The position numbers and the translations under genes are program-made. 64,000 bases of DNA. It comes from Petasospora fabianii (Eukaryota > Ascomycota > Saccharomycetes > Phaffomycetales > Wickerhamomycetaceae). The notes under the pieces are model-generated. The model was not told where the DNA came from, made no database searches, and saw nothing but the letters and a program-made list of their open reading frames with translations. The stretch spans positions 1,364,001 to 1,428,000 of the forward strand of contig CP048715.1 of NCBI GenBank assembly GCA_022641835.1. Reading direction: 5' to 3'. Shown here piece after piece: positions 18,526-27,812 of the stretch; the stretch's first letter is position 1, and each line of letters begins with the position of its first letter.

Positions 18526-21000
18526 CTAACGACGACGACTTCTCATCTGTGCCATTCTACGCACTGGAGCCCTTCCTTGACCAGATGGTGTACCTGCAGC
18601 AGGTGTACCGAATCCAGGAGCACCAGCTTGACCACCTGGAGCCGGTGTACCAAAGCCACCAAAGGCACCTCCAGCTGGATTTGGAGCAGAAGCACCACCA
18701 CCAAACACAGACATTGGATCAGCATTAGCACCTGATGAGAAGTTGAAGTTCACATTACTTGCGTTGAGGTTTGGTGGGTTAGCCGGAGCAGCAAATCCGA
18801 ATGTTGATTGAGTAGGAGCAGTGGGGCCAGGTGTCGATGAGTTGGAACCGAAATTGAATGCAGATGTGGAAGGAGCAGCACCGCCAAACGCTGGAGTCGG
18901 GTTTGGTGTTGATGTTTGGCCAAAGCCGAATGATGAAGGGGTAGATGAAGCCGCAGCAGCGCCAAACACAGATGCTGGGTTTTGAGGTTGTGTTGAGCCA
19001 CCAAAGTTAAACGATGGTTTTGATCCACCAAAGTTGAATGATGGTTTATCAGAAGATGCTGGGGTAGGTGTAGCAGCACCGAAATTGAATGATGATGGTT
19101 TGTCGTTGGATGTTGTGGAGCCAAACACTGGCTTCTTTTGAGATGGTCCTTCTGTTGCAGCAGATCCACCAAATATTGATGGGGCTGGATTGGTCGTTGA
19201 ACCAAATTGTGAAGCACTCTGTGCCGGTTTTGTCGCGCCAAAAGAGAAGCCATTGGATGGCTTGTCAGCAGCAGCAGCGGTGCTGGTAGACCCAAAGGAG
19301 AAAGGCTTAGACTCAGTTGGAGCAGGTGTAGGAGCAGAAGAGGCACCAAACAGTGGCTTTTGTGTCTCCGTACTGGAAGAGGTTGAACCAAAGTTAAACG
19401 ATGGTTTTGAAGCATCATCCTTCTTTTCTGTCGTAGCCGTGCCAAAGCTGAATGATGGTTTAGCTGCAGAATCATCTTTTTGCTCAGCTGTAGAGCCAAA
19501 GCTAAACGTTGGCTTGGAAGCAGAGTCATCATCTTTCTTTTCCGAGACTCCACCGAATAATGATCCAGTAGATGGTTTGTCAGAAGTGGTTGTAGATCCG
19601 AATGTGAATGGCTTTGGAGCAGATTCATCTTTCTTTTCTGTTGTTGAGCCGAACGAGAACGATGGCTTGGCAGGTTCAGCCTTCTTATCAGTTGTTGAAC
19701 CAAATGCAAAAGTTGGTTTGGTATCAGTTTCATCTTTCTTTTCGGTTGTTGTTGAGCCAAAGTTGAATGATGGCTTTGCTGGTTCATCTTTCTTGTCTGT
19801 GCTTGAGCCAAATGAGAATCCAGTAGATGGGGCGACAGCTGTAGACTTGTCATCAGGTTTGGAGCCAAATAATGATGGCTTGTCGGTCTTTTCTGTTGTT
19901 GAACCGAATGAAAATGATGGTTTATCAGTGGATGTTGTCGATGCTGGGGCTGTTGATCCGAATGAGAAAGTTGGTTTATCGGACTTTTCAGTGCTTGAAC
20001 CAAAGGCAAATGATGGTTTTGGTTTCTCTTCATCCTTCTTCTCCTCAGGCTTGGAGCCAAAGCTGAATGCTGGCTTTTCAACTGGTTTCTCAGCTGGCTT
20101 CTCTGTATCTGTCTTGGAGCCGAATGAGAAAGTTGATGATGGTTTATCAGATGGCTCCTTCTTTTCCTCGGTCTTCTTGGAACCAATGCTGAAAGCTGGT
20201 GCAGCTGGTTTGGATGATGTGGTCTTATCTTCTATCTTGTTGAATGCAAAGGAAGGAGTTGAAGTCTCCTTAACTGCAAATGAGGCAGTTGAAACATCTT
20301 CTTCATTGTCATCTTTTTTCAATTGAGCCTTTTGCATAAATGAGAATCCGGCACTTGGACCAACACTCGTGGTCTTCTCCTCTTCAATTTGTGGAGCAGC
20401 AGGGGACTTGGTCATCTCTGGTTTAGCAATCTGAACGAGTTTCTTTGATCCCATGAGGGCAGTTAGTGAGCCAGAAGATACATCCGCCTTATCATTCTTA
20501 GTTGGGAACTTAACGGGGCTCTTACTGACATCTTCGATATCAGAAGCATCGTAAAGCAATTGACCAGAGAAGACTCCAGCAACTTTCTTCGCAGCTTCTT
20601 CTCTTGCGGTTTCTCTTGTTATCAATGATTTGGACTCCAGCTCTGGAACGTAGTCTGTCTGAACTGCTACCTCACCATATTGGACATTTCTTCCCTTGGA
20701 ACTCGTCACTAAAGAAGTGGAAGAAGCTGGCATGATGGCAAGACGATCTCCTCTAGAGCCATTAGGATTTCTAGCAGCGTAAAGACCAGACATCCTCCAC
20801 CGCTGCTTCTTCTTAAACAGACTAAGTCGCTGTGCGGGCTGGATTGGAATCACAGGTGGTCGCTTGATCAAATGGTCGGACGATGCATCGGGAGATCTTG
20901 ACCGTTTCAATTGTATGGTTTCTGATTCCCTCACACGTTTGGCTGAGCGGGTGTCGTCATCACGGCGGCTAACGGAGCGCTTCAATTCAACGGTTGACAT
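18526..21000 (-). CDS. NUP1: FxFG nucleoporin of the nuclear basket (Nup1)
   Basis: An 824-residue nucleoporin. The N-terminal 90 residues are basic and hold a KKP-like block and the conserved segment PIQPAQRLSLFKKKQRWRMS. Residues 230-760 carry about 35 FSFG/FNFG/FAFG-type repeats in Lys/Glu/Ser/Thr-rich linkers, changing to PSxFG and GFG types toward the end. The last residues, VRRMAQMRSRRR, form a basic C-terminus like the one that binds the importin complex in Nup1. Nup1 lines the nuclear face of the pore and guides importin-beta cargo. The conserved N-terminal block and basic tail favour Nup1 over Nup2, Nup60 or Nsp1, which end in other domains. The repetitive DNA creates long antisense open frames that are not genes. 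Convergent with CMR2, 106 bp between stops. Confidence 0.88.
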   Translation of the reverse strand: MSTVELKRSVSRRDDDTRSAKRVRESETIQLKRSRSPDASSDHLIKRPPVIPIQPAQRLSLFKKKQRWRMSGLYAARNPNGSRGDRLAIMPASSTSLVTSSKGRNVQYGEVAVQTDYVPELESKSLITRETAREEAAKKVAGVFSGQLLYDASDIEDVSKSPVKFPTKNDKADVSSGSLTALMGSKKLVQIAKPEMTKSPAAPQIEEEKTTSVGPSAGFSFMQKAQLKKDDNEEDVSTASFAVKETSTPSFAFNKIEDKTTSSKPAAPAFSIGSKKTEEKKEPSDKPSSTFSFGSKTDTEKPAEKPVEKPAFSFGSKPEEKKDEEKPKPSFAFGSSTEKSDKPTFSFGSTAPASTTSTDKPSFSFGSTTEKTDKPSLFGSKPDDKSTAVAPSTGFSFGSSTDKKDEPAKPSFNFGSTTTEKKDETDTKPTFAFGSTTDKKAEPAKPSFSFGSTTEKKDESAPKPFTFGSTTTSDKPSTGSLFGGVSEKKDDDSASKPTFSFGSTAEQKDDSAAKPSFSFGTATTEKKDDASKPSFNFGSTSSSTETQKPLFGASSAPTPAPTESKPFSFGSTSTAAAADKPSNGFSFGATKPAQSASQFGSTTNPAPSIFGGSAATEGPSQKKPVFGSTTSNDKPSSFNFGAATPTPASSDKPSFNFGGSKPSFNFGGSTQPQNPASVFGAAAASSTPSSFGFGQTSTPNPTPAFGGAAPSTSAFNFGSNSSTPGPTAPTQSTFGFAAPANPPNLNASNVNFNFSSGANADPMSVFGGGASAPNPAGGAFGGFGTPAPGGQAGAPGFGTPAAGTPSGQGRAPVRRMAQMRSRRR

Positions 21001-21348
21001 TGACGAGAATGAAGTTCAAAAAAACACTCAGGAGAACACCACGTCAATGATAAGAGATGCAAGTAGAACTGTGAAGCGGATGGATTAATATGTGATACTG
21101 TTACGTTTAACCAGTCGGATCGATGATGGGCGCTTAATGTTCTGTTGGTTCTTTGTTTACCTTTTTTTTCTCGTCCGAAATTTTGATTTTTATAGTAGTG
21201 TGGCCCTAACAGAGGCGGTAGGGGCCACATATAGTTGGACCTATTTAACTACTTTTTATTGAGAGTATCTACGATTTAGTTCATTAGAAGGACATTCATA
21301 GGTCATAGCACATGAGAAGGATGTAATGTTATGTAATTAATAATGGGG
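21001..21348. other. NUP1 upstream / ELA1 downstream intergenic region
   Basis: A 348-bp gap holding the NUP1 promoter and the ELA1 terminator region. A T-rich tract lies near 21163-21172. Nothing else recognisable. Confidence 0.4.
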
Positions 21349-22341
21349 TCATGGTCTGCGCGCGATGTAATCACCGAGTTTGATCTTCTTGACTCGTCTC
21401 TCCTGTTCCATGGTTTGCGATGGTGATGATCTGGATTGAGGAGTCATGGGTCTTGTGGATGATGGAGTTGTAGAGTTTGATTGTCGTGCAACAGCATTTG
21501 CTGACTCAGTAGATGCCTCGGTAGAAGTTCTCTTTCGTGGTCTGCGAGGGGCATGGAAGATGGAAGCAACTTTCCTTGCTGGTGATGAAGGTTTTGTTAC
21601 AGAAGTGACAGGTGGTGTCGATGTTGGTTTCATGTTTAGTTTTGCAGGAATAGCCACTGGTCTAGCCACTGGTAATGTTCTATTCTTTGGTGGTGATTGT
21701 GGCATTAGTGATAATGGGTTCTTGAAGAGATCACGTCGTCTCTTAGTCTCTTCATGAGCCTTTTGGAAAAGTTTAGATCTTGTTGAGCATTCTGGTTTTG
21801 GAGTATAACCTCGTACACGGGACACTGGGATGATTTCATCAAGTTGGACAACTTTATTCTTTTCCCTTTTGGCTTGCATGTCTTTCATCCTTTGTCTCAA
21901 GTTCTCAACAACAGATTCTTCCTTTCTTATCTGTTCCTCTTTGTATTTAAGGTAAACAAGCTTTGAAGGTAGTTTGAATTTATTTCCTGGTCGTACTTCC
22001 TCATATTTGATATAATTGTCAAAATTTAGATTTGTATAGTCGTATTTTATTTTATCAAGTTGTTGCTTGTAAAAGAGTTTTAACTTAGACCTATTAGTGG
22101 TATATCTCTCATGGACCTGAGTTGGGAAATCCCTCTTAAGGATATGATACCACACATCTTCATCCTCTAATACAAGCAATGGATTCATCTCCTCCAAAGA
22201 ACTGAGTTGTGATGGTGTACATTTAAACAAAACTCGTCTAATAAGTTGAAATCTTGTACCCCCAAGGTCTCGTAGAGCAGTATGATTGCGAAGGAGAACG
22301 TTCTCACATATCACCGAGAGCGGAAGGACGCCGTAGGGCAT
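21349..22341 (-). CDS. ELA1: Elongin A homologue (Ela1)
   Basis: A 330-residue protein with the Elongin A domain in its N-terminal half. LPLSVICENVLLRN (residues 6-19) forms the Elongin-C-binding BC-box region. An F-box-like segment follows (GGTRFQLIRRVLFKCTPSQL), then DEDVWYHILKRDFP. A charged helix (about 128-165) precedes a disordered Ser/Pro/Arg-rich tail that ends in KLGDYIARRP. Ela1 pairs with Elc1 and Cul3 in a ubiquitin ligase that removes stalled RNA polymerase II. Its length is close to the S. cerevisiae protein. In S. cerevisiae ELA1 (YNL230C) sits next to PDR16 and CSL4; here those two are about 13 kb to the right. Confidence 0.9.
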   Translation of the reverse strand: MPYGVLPLSVICENVLLRNHTALRDLGGTRFQLIRRVLFKCTPSQLSSLEEMNPLLVLEDEDVWYHILKRDFPTQVHERYTTNRSKLKLFYKQQLDKIKYDYTNLNFDNYIKYEEVRPGNKFKLPSKLVYLKYKEEQIRKEESVVENLRQRMKDMQAKREKNKVVQLDEIIPVSRVRGYTPKPECSTRSKLFQKAHEETKRRRDLFKNPLSLMPQSPPKNRTLPVARPVAIPAKLNMKPTSTPPVTSVTKPSSPARKVASIFHAPRRPRKRTSTEASTESANAVARQSNSTTPSSTRPMTPQSRSSPSQTMEQERRVKKIKLGDYIARRP

Positions 22342-22948
22342 TGTGTCTCTGTATATATTTCTTTACCCTTACTATGTGGTATTTGGATGTAGCGGAAGTG
22401 TTTCAACAGTCTTTCTAGTTTTATCAGAGAGAAGATGAAAGATGAGAATTAAAAAATAGAGCCTGAGCCATCTTAGATGTGCTCCTACCGTTTGTTTCGC
22501 GAAGTTCCTATTCCCCCGCGAACATGTCCTGTGTGCTTTCTACTGACTAAGCGCTTATGTAAATCTTTATTTTCTAAATTAATTAAAAAATTGAATAGAT
22601 TAAATAAATTAATAAAATGGTGTTCAGGTGTATTTCCCCCCTTGCTGCTGGCTGCTGGCGCCAGCGCTAATCCAACAGCCAACGTGCTCAGAGTTACAAC
22701 GCGTTGATGAGGCTCATCACCCGGTTGCAGAGGAACCAGAGTGTATTTGTTTGTGCTTACAACAAACAACTTGTTGTGAATTGCTCTGTGGCTATTGATC
22801 TTCTCCTCTTTGGACCCAGTCTCTACACACCGCTTTGGACTAGAGTCCCTGTTGGTTCACACGACGCGTACAACAACAAACATCAACAAAGGACATACGC
22901 ACATATTACATTCACTCATTGACTCATTGACTCATTGACTTACACACT
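22342..22948. promoter_or_regulatory. Divergent ELA1/GT62-1 promoter with TGACTCA sites
   Basis: A 607-bp gap between divergent start codons. An AT-rich block lies at about 22559-22619. Directly before the start of the first glycosyltransferase an 8-bp unit (GACTCATT-like) is repeated in tandem at 22913-22942. This creates two perfect TGACTCA palindromic cores, at 22920-22926 and 22928-22934. TGACTCA is the Gcn4/AP-1 binding core. Their position only about 15-30 bases before the ATG would place them in the leader, so they may be chance products of the repeat. Confidence 0.5.
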
Positions 22949-24376
22949 ATGATTCCATTGAGCAGAGGCAACGTTCGTGCTGCACCATCACTTCCACCTC
23001 TCAGGAGGATGGCTGTTCTGCTTGTTGCCGGATTGATCCTTATTGCAGTGATAAACATTCTTCCTGGCTACTTATCCCGTTCAACAATCCAGGAGAAAAT
23101 GGAACTCGTTGATAAATTAAGAAGAGCTGAAGATGAACTCAAAGTGACAAGTCAACAACTTAACGCGTTAAAACAAGCCGCAGCTAAACAGAGTTCTGGT
23201 GGGTTTGTTCATGAAAAGGGTAAACCTTCTAATGATGAGGTTGAAGATGTCCCTGATAAACAGCGTAACCAAGAGATCGTGGTACATAAACAACTTCAAT
23301 CCGCTAAGGATGAGATCTTACAATTGGAAGCCGAATTGAGAAGGGCAAAAGAGAAACAACAGGAGACATCTATCAAAGATGGTGATATCCCAGATTACTT
23401 GGGTAAGAAGATCAACCAAAGGTTTGTTAAAGTATTATTTGAGAAGGGAAGTCCAGAGTATCGCAAGACAACATACAGGGCAATTGACACAAACAGTGAT
23501 TCCAATGAACTGATTGTTCTCTCATCTATCGCACATTCAAACTCATATGGTGCAGGTAGAACCTTTGCCGATTTTATCGATACAATCAAGAGTATTGAGT
23601 TTGAAAGAACTATGTCAACACTTGGTTTACTTGTTGGATCCAAGGACGAGTATAACAACATCTTGAAGTACATGGATGCAAACTCAGATGACACGTTCTT
23701 CTCTAAAGTGATTGTCTTGCAAGCACAATTCATTGAGGACTTGTACAAACTTGATCGTGATATTCGACACTCTCTCGCTGTACAGAAGGAACGTCGTCGT
23801 GCCATTTCCAGAGCTAGAAACTTCCTCATCACTAATGCTCTAGGCGATGAAGACTACTCGTTGTGTCTCGATGCCGATATGATCGAAACACCGTCTGATT
23901 TACTTCAAGTGTTTGTCAACTCTGGTAAAGACATCGTGGTGCCACGTATCCGTCAAGGAGGTGCTGAAAACTATGATTTCAACTCATGGGTCGGACATAG
24001 ACTTGTTCCTAATGCTGAACAATCAAAGCATCTCGATGAGAAAGATCCAGACTTTTTATTTGTTCCTGGACCTGATGGAGCTGCTCATATGCATGATTTT
24101 GTCAATGATGAGAAATGGGGGAACAACCAAAGACGTGACTTTGCAGTTCCATTAGACTCTGTTGGTGGAGCTGTGCTCTTTGTCAAATCCGAGGTGTTTA
24201 AGCAAGGTGTTCTCTTCCCACCTTTCTATGTTGTCGGGACAACATGGGATAGATTTGAAGGTTATGATGGTATTGAAACAGAAGGATTATGTTACCAAGC
24301 TCGTACTATTGGATATCAATGTTGGGGATTACCGAACGTTGTAGCGTTCCACGACGTTGAATTACAAGATGGGTGA
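22949..24376 (+). CDS. Mnn9/Anp1/Van1-like (GT62) Golgi mannosyltransferase, paralogue 1
   Basis: A 475-residue type II membrane protein. A short basic cytosolic tail is followed by a membrane anchor (MAVLLVAGLILIAVINILPG, from residue 25) and a coiled-coil stem (about 50-145). A GT-A-like catalytic domain fills the rest. Motifs shared with the Mnn9/Anp1/Van1 family are RARNFLITNAL, a DxD metal-nucleotide motif (Asp-Ala-Asp, residues 308-310), YDFNSWVG, DSVGGAVLFVKSEVF and ETEGLCYQARTIGYQCWGLP. Members of this family extend alpha-1,6-mannose backbones of N-glycans from GDP-mannose in the cis-Golgi. It is too divergent to be called MNN9, ANP1 or VAN1. It is the most distinct of three tandem copies: RARNF here against EMRNF in the other two. 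Confidence 0.85.
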   Translation: MIPLSRGNVRAAPSLPPLRRMAVLLVAGLILIAVINILPGYLSRSTIQEKMELVDKLRRAEDELKVTSQQLNALKQAAAKQSSGGFVHEKGKPSNDEVEDVPDKQRNQEIVVHKQLQSAKDEILQLEAELRRAKEKQQETSIKDGDIPDYLGKKINQRFVKVLFEKGSPEYRKTTYRAIDTNSDSNELIVLSSIAHSNSYGAGRTFADFIDTIKSIEFERTMSTLGLLVGSKDEYNNILKYMDANSDDTFFSKVIVLQAQFIEDLYKLDRDIRHSLAVQKERRRAISRARNFLITNALGDEDYSLCLDADMIETPSDLLQVFVNSGKDIVVPRIRQGGAENYDFNSWVGHRLVPNAEQSKHLDEKDPDFLFVPGPDGAAHMHDFVNDEKWGNNQRRDFAVPLDSVGGAVLFVKSEVFKQGVLFPPFYVVGTTWDRFEGYDGIETEGLCYQARTIGYQCWGLPNVVAFHDVELQDG

Positions 24377-24640
24377 TGATATAGTTGATCCAATCAATAG
24401 ACCTAAAAGACTCTTGCATATCTCGGGTTTCACGTATATGTAGTTTATATGTAGTTCTAGTTGAGATGCGCCTTCTTCTCTATGGAGAATCTGTCACTGT
24501 TGCCCGGCCCTAAAACTGAAATAGCGCGTTTCGGTTCCCGTTCCAATATGACCAATGATTAAACAACTTAAAGGATTAAGAGAGTCTGTGAGGATACAGC
24601 TCAGTTACTCTTCTCTCTTCCCTCTCACACTAACAACCAA

Positions 24641-26065
24641 GTGATGGCTAGAATTAGCTCACGGCAGTGGCTTGTGCTTGTTTGCACAATCGCTTCTATG
24701 CTCTTGTTCATCACCGTATCTAATAAGAGGTACTCGTACTCGCTGGTCGAGATACAACGTATGATCGGCACTCTAGAGCTTAAGTCGGGTCCACAATCGA
24801 CATCAATGCTTACTACACAGGCTAGAATCACAGATAATAACTCTCCCGATGTGTTAGCAAAGCATCAAATCGAAGTTAAAGTGAATGAATTGCTTAAGGC
24901 TAAGATTGAGAAGGAACTTGAACTCGAGCGCAAGGAGATGAAGAAGAAAGTTGATGATATGAAGAATAAGATCAAACAAGCAGAGAAGAAGGCTTCTGAT
25001 GCCCAAGAGGAGAAAGAATCCCTCATGTCCCCGGTCCAGGTGAACCATGAAACAGTTGTTGTGGATAAGGGCTCCGGTCAATACCGTAAGACAGTATACT
25101 CTTTCAAGACACAACCAGATGATAAGGGCAAACGTCTATATGATTCTACGCAGAATAAGCTTGTCATCATGTCTGGATTCACAAATAACTTTGGCAAAGG
25201 ACGCACTTACGATGATTTCCTTAACATGATTGATACAGTGAATCAGATTCCACATTCGCAGACATCGTTATCTCTTCTCATCAGTAACGAGGACATGTTC
25301 AAGAGGCTAGAAACGCACATTAGCACTGTTTTCAATAATATTAAGGCAACCGAGGATGTTAGTGAACTAGCTGAGTCATTCTCAAAAGTTACACTAGTGT
25401 ATGCTCCTTTCCTTGAGGAGAAACTCAACAGTTTGTCAAGAGGAGAGAGACAAAAAGCCGAGGTGCAGCGACACAGAAGACGTGTTCTTGCCGAGATGCG
25501 TAACTTCCTTATGTCTCATGGAATTGAGAACGAAGAGTATTCATTGTATATCGATTGTGATATGATTGAATTGCCCAAGAACATGCTTGCAAACTTCATC
25601 TCATCAGATGTTGACATTGGCACAATAAGAATCGATATGAAGAACCCAAGAGGCGTCGTTACACACCCGGATTACGACTTAAATGCATGGGCAGGATCAC
25701 GTCTCAGACCAACAGAAGAGCAGGAGAAGCAGATGGATAATGATCCAAACTTCTTCTTTGAGCCGAAACCTGCAAAAGATGCAATACACATGCTTGATCT
25801 GTCAGCCAATAGGGACAAATTTGGTCTTGACAATACTGAAACTGCAAAATATGAACTGAAATCCGTTGGTGGTGCCGTACTATTTGTTAGGGCTAATGTT
25901 TATAGACAAGGTGCCATTTTCCCTCCATATTACGCTGTGGGAACTAATTGGCAAAGATTGGAAGGTTGGGACGGTATTGAGACAGAAGGACTTTGCTACA
26001 TAGCCAACGCTATGGGTTACAAGTGTTGGGGTTTCCCAAATATGGTTGGATATCATACTGTTTAA
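24641..26065 (+). CDS. Mnn9/Anp1/Van1-like (GT62) Golgi mannosyltransferase, paralogue 2
   Basis: A 474-residue type II membrane protein from the same tandem array, separated from paralogue 1 by 264 bp. The N-terminus MARISSRQW leads into a hydrophobic anchor (LVLVCTIASMLLFITVS). A long Lys/Glu-rich coiled-coil stem (about 75-130) precedes the catalytic domain. The DxD motif is Asp-Cys-Asp at 305-307, in the context EEYSLYIDCDMIE. Also present are RTYDDFLNMID, AEMRNFLMSHG, YDLNAWAGSR, ELKSVGGAVLFV and ETEGLCYIANAMGYKCWGFP. It is closer to paralogue 3 than to paralogue 1 by these motifs. The catalytic activity is inferred from the family, and the acceptor is unknown. The start is supported by the anchor that follows immediately. 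Confidence 0.85.
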   Translation: MMARISSRQWLVLVCTIASMLLFITVSNKRYSYSLVEIQRMIGTLELKSGPQSTSMLTTQARITDNNSPDVLAKHQIEVKVNELLKAKIEKELELERKEMKKKVDDMKNKIKQAEKKASDAQEEKESLMSPVQVNHETVVVDKGSGQYRKTVYSFKTQPDDKGKRLYDSTQNKLVIMSGFTNNFGKGRTYDDFLNMIDTVNQIPHSQTSLSLLISNEDMFKRLETHISTVFNNIKATEDVSELAESFSKVTLVYAPFLEEKLNSLSRGERQKAEVQRHRRRVLAEMRNFLMSHGIENEEYSLYIDCDMIELPKNMLANFISSDVDIGTIRIDMKNPRGVVTHPDYDLNAWAGSRLRPTEEQEKQMDNDPNFFFEPKPAKDAIHMLDLSANRDKFGLDNTETAKYELKSVGGAVLFVRANVYRQGAIFPPYYAVGTNWQRLEGWDGIETEGLCYIANAMGYKCWGFPNMVGYHTV

Positions 26066-26245
26066 TGTATCAAGGTCTAATAAGTAATAATAAGTGACGT
26101 AAGTGTAGTTCCCCCCACCCACTCTTATACTCGTCAGCTTTAGTACTCGCGCTCTCATCTCTCGACATCGACATCTTATCTCACATCGTCCACCATCACC
26201 ATCACACTACTCTCTACTTCTCTTAGGAGTCCATATACAGACAAG

Positions 26246-27670
26246 ATGCTTCGCTTGAACACACGGCAGTGGGTGCTCGTCTCCTCCATTATCATTTGCA
26301 CGTTGGTGTATCTCGTTGTCTCAGGAAGCTCGGATAAGTACACCCTAACAGATCTTCAAACACTACTGGACACACTCAATCTCGACTCCTTAAACTCGTT
26401 GACCAAGACAGTGACAGATCAGAAGGACCAGAAGGGTCATGTGGATGAGGAGAAGAAGACAGTTGATCTCGAGAAGCAGATCAATGAACTGCTTGAACAA
26501 AGGTTGAACAATGAGCTCCAACTGGAACGAGACTCGATGCAAAAGGATATTTCAACTTTAGAGACGAAACTTAAGAAAGCTGATGATGAAGCTGCCCAGG
26601 CATTGAAGAGCTTAGGTCTTGCAAAAGTCTCTATTGAATCATTGGATCTTACCGAAGCTGGGAAGGACCACTTTTACAAGACCACTTTATCGTTCAAGAC
26701 ACGTCCAGATGAAGACACCACAGAGAGATTATATGATCCTCTTAAGAATCAACTTGTTGTGATGTCTCTCTTTGGTGGATCTTTTGGTGAAGGACGTACT
26801 TTTGAAGACTTCTTGAAGTTGATTCATGGGTTAAAATCATCCATTAAGGCTGCTGAGACTTCACTTTCAGTACTCATCAGTGATCTTGAAACGTACAATG
26901 AAGTCTCAAGATACATGGCGAAGAAGTTTGAAACTATCTCTGAGATAACCAAGCTCCAGGATCTAACTGACCACTTCTCCAGAGTGACTCTACTACACGC
27001 TCCATTCCTCGAAGAGAAGCTCAAACTTCAAAGAGAAGATAGACACGATCCAAAAGTACAAAGAACCAGAAGAAGAGTACTCTCTGAGATGAGAAATTTC
27101 CTTATGTTCCACGGTACCAATGATGAAATATATACTCTTTTCATCGATAGTGATATGACTGAAATCCCTGAGACGATGTTACAGAAATTTATTGACTCAA
27201 AGGTTGATATCGCCACTGTGAGAGTTGGTATCAAAGACAAGGAAGGTACCGTCAAGAGTGTTGATTATGACCGTAACTCATGGGCCGGAACCAGAAAGAA
27301 GCCAACAAAAGAAGAAGAACAAAAACTCACTGATGATCCAACTTACTTCTTTGAACCAAAACCTGAAGAGAGTATCTACTTATGGCAACTATGGCGTGAA
27401 CCGGAGAAGTATGGTCTTGATAAAACTGATGGTGCTAAGTATGAACTCAAATCCGTTGGTGGTGCCGTTTTATTTGCCAAATCTGAAGTGTTTAGAGTCG
27501 GTGCCATATTTCCTCCTTTCTATGCTATTGGTAGTGAATGGGAAAGAAGCGAAGGATGGGATGGTATTGAAACAGAAGGTCTATGTTATGTGGCTAATGT
27601 ATTGGGTTATAAGTGTTGGGGCTTCCCAAACATGGTGGCATACCACACTTCTTGGAAGAACACTCGATGA
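26246..27670 (+). CDS. Mnn9/Anp1/Van1-like (GT62) Golgi mannosyltransferase, paralogue 3
   Basis: A 474-residue type II membrane protein, the last of the tandem set and 180 bp after paralogue 2. The N-terminus MLRLNTRQW resembles paralogue 2 and leads into the anchor (VLVSSIIICTLVYLVVS). The stem is a coiled coil (about 70-125). The DxD motif is Asp-Ser-Asp at 301-303 (IDSDMTE), with SEMRNFLMFHG before it and YDRNSWAGTR, ELKSVGGAVLF and ETEGLCYVANVLGYKCWGFP after it. The signature Met-Ile-Glu after the DxD is changed to Met-Thr-Glu. All other motifs are kept, so it looks active. It is convergent with ITT1, with 142 bp between stop codons. Confidence 0.85.
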   Translation: MLRLNTRQWVLVSSIIICTLVYLVVSGSSDKYTLTDLQTLLDTLNLDSLNSLTKTVTDQKDQKGHVDEEKKTVDLEKQINELLEQRLNNELQLERDSMQKDISTLETKLKKADDEAAQALKSLGLAKVSIESLDLTEAGKDHFYKTTLSFKTRPDEDTTERLYDPLKNQLVVMSLFGGSFGEGRTFEDFLKLIHGLKSSIKAAETSLSVLISDLETYNEVSRYMAKKFETISEITKLQDLTDHFSRVTLLHAPFLEEKLKLQREDRHDPKVQRTRRRVLSEMRNFLMFHGTNDEIYTLFIDSDMTEIPETMLQKFIDSKVDIATVRVGIKDKEGTVKSVDYDRNSWAGTRKKPTKEEEQKLTDDPTYFFEPKPEESIYLWQLWREPEKYGLDKTDGAKYELKSVGGAVLFAKSEVFRVGAIFPPFYAIGSEWERSEGWDGIETEGLCYVANVLGYKCWGFPNMVAYHTSWKNTR

Positions 27671-27812
27671 TTTAGAGGCTGATTGATCTTTTTTTCCATA
27701 TATAAATAGACAAATAGATAAATAGATAGACGTATGGTCATAGATACTGCATTGGTTTTGAGTTTATAGTGCTTAGTGTTTCGATCCATCTCAATGTCAT
27801 ACATTCATCTTA

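Noticed and set aside
18750-20186. 478-codon frame overlapping NUP1 in another frame
   Set aside because: Arg/His/Gln/Leu-rich shadow of the repeats on the same strand; NUP1 has the matching domains.
19190-20326. 378-codon open frame opposite NUP1
   Set aside because: It is the antisense of FxFG repeat DNA. The product is a monotonous ESSFFSVVEPNxN repeat with no family resemblance, produced by codon bias in the real gene.
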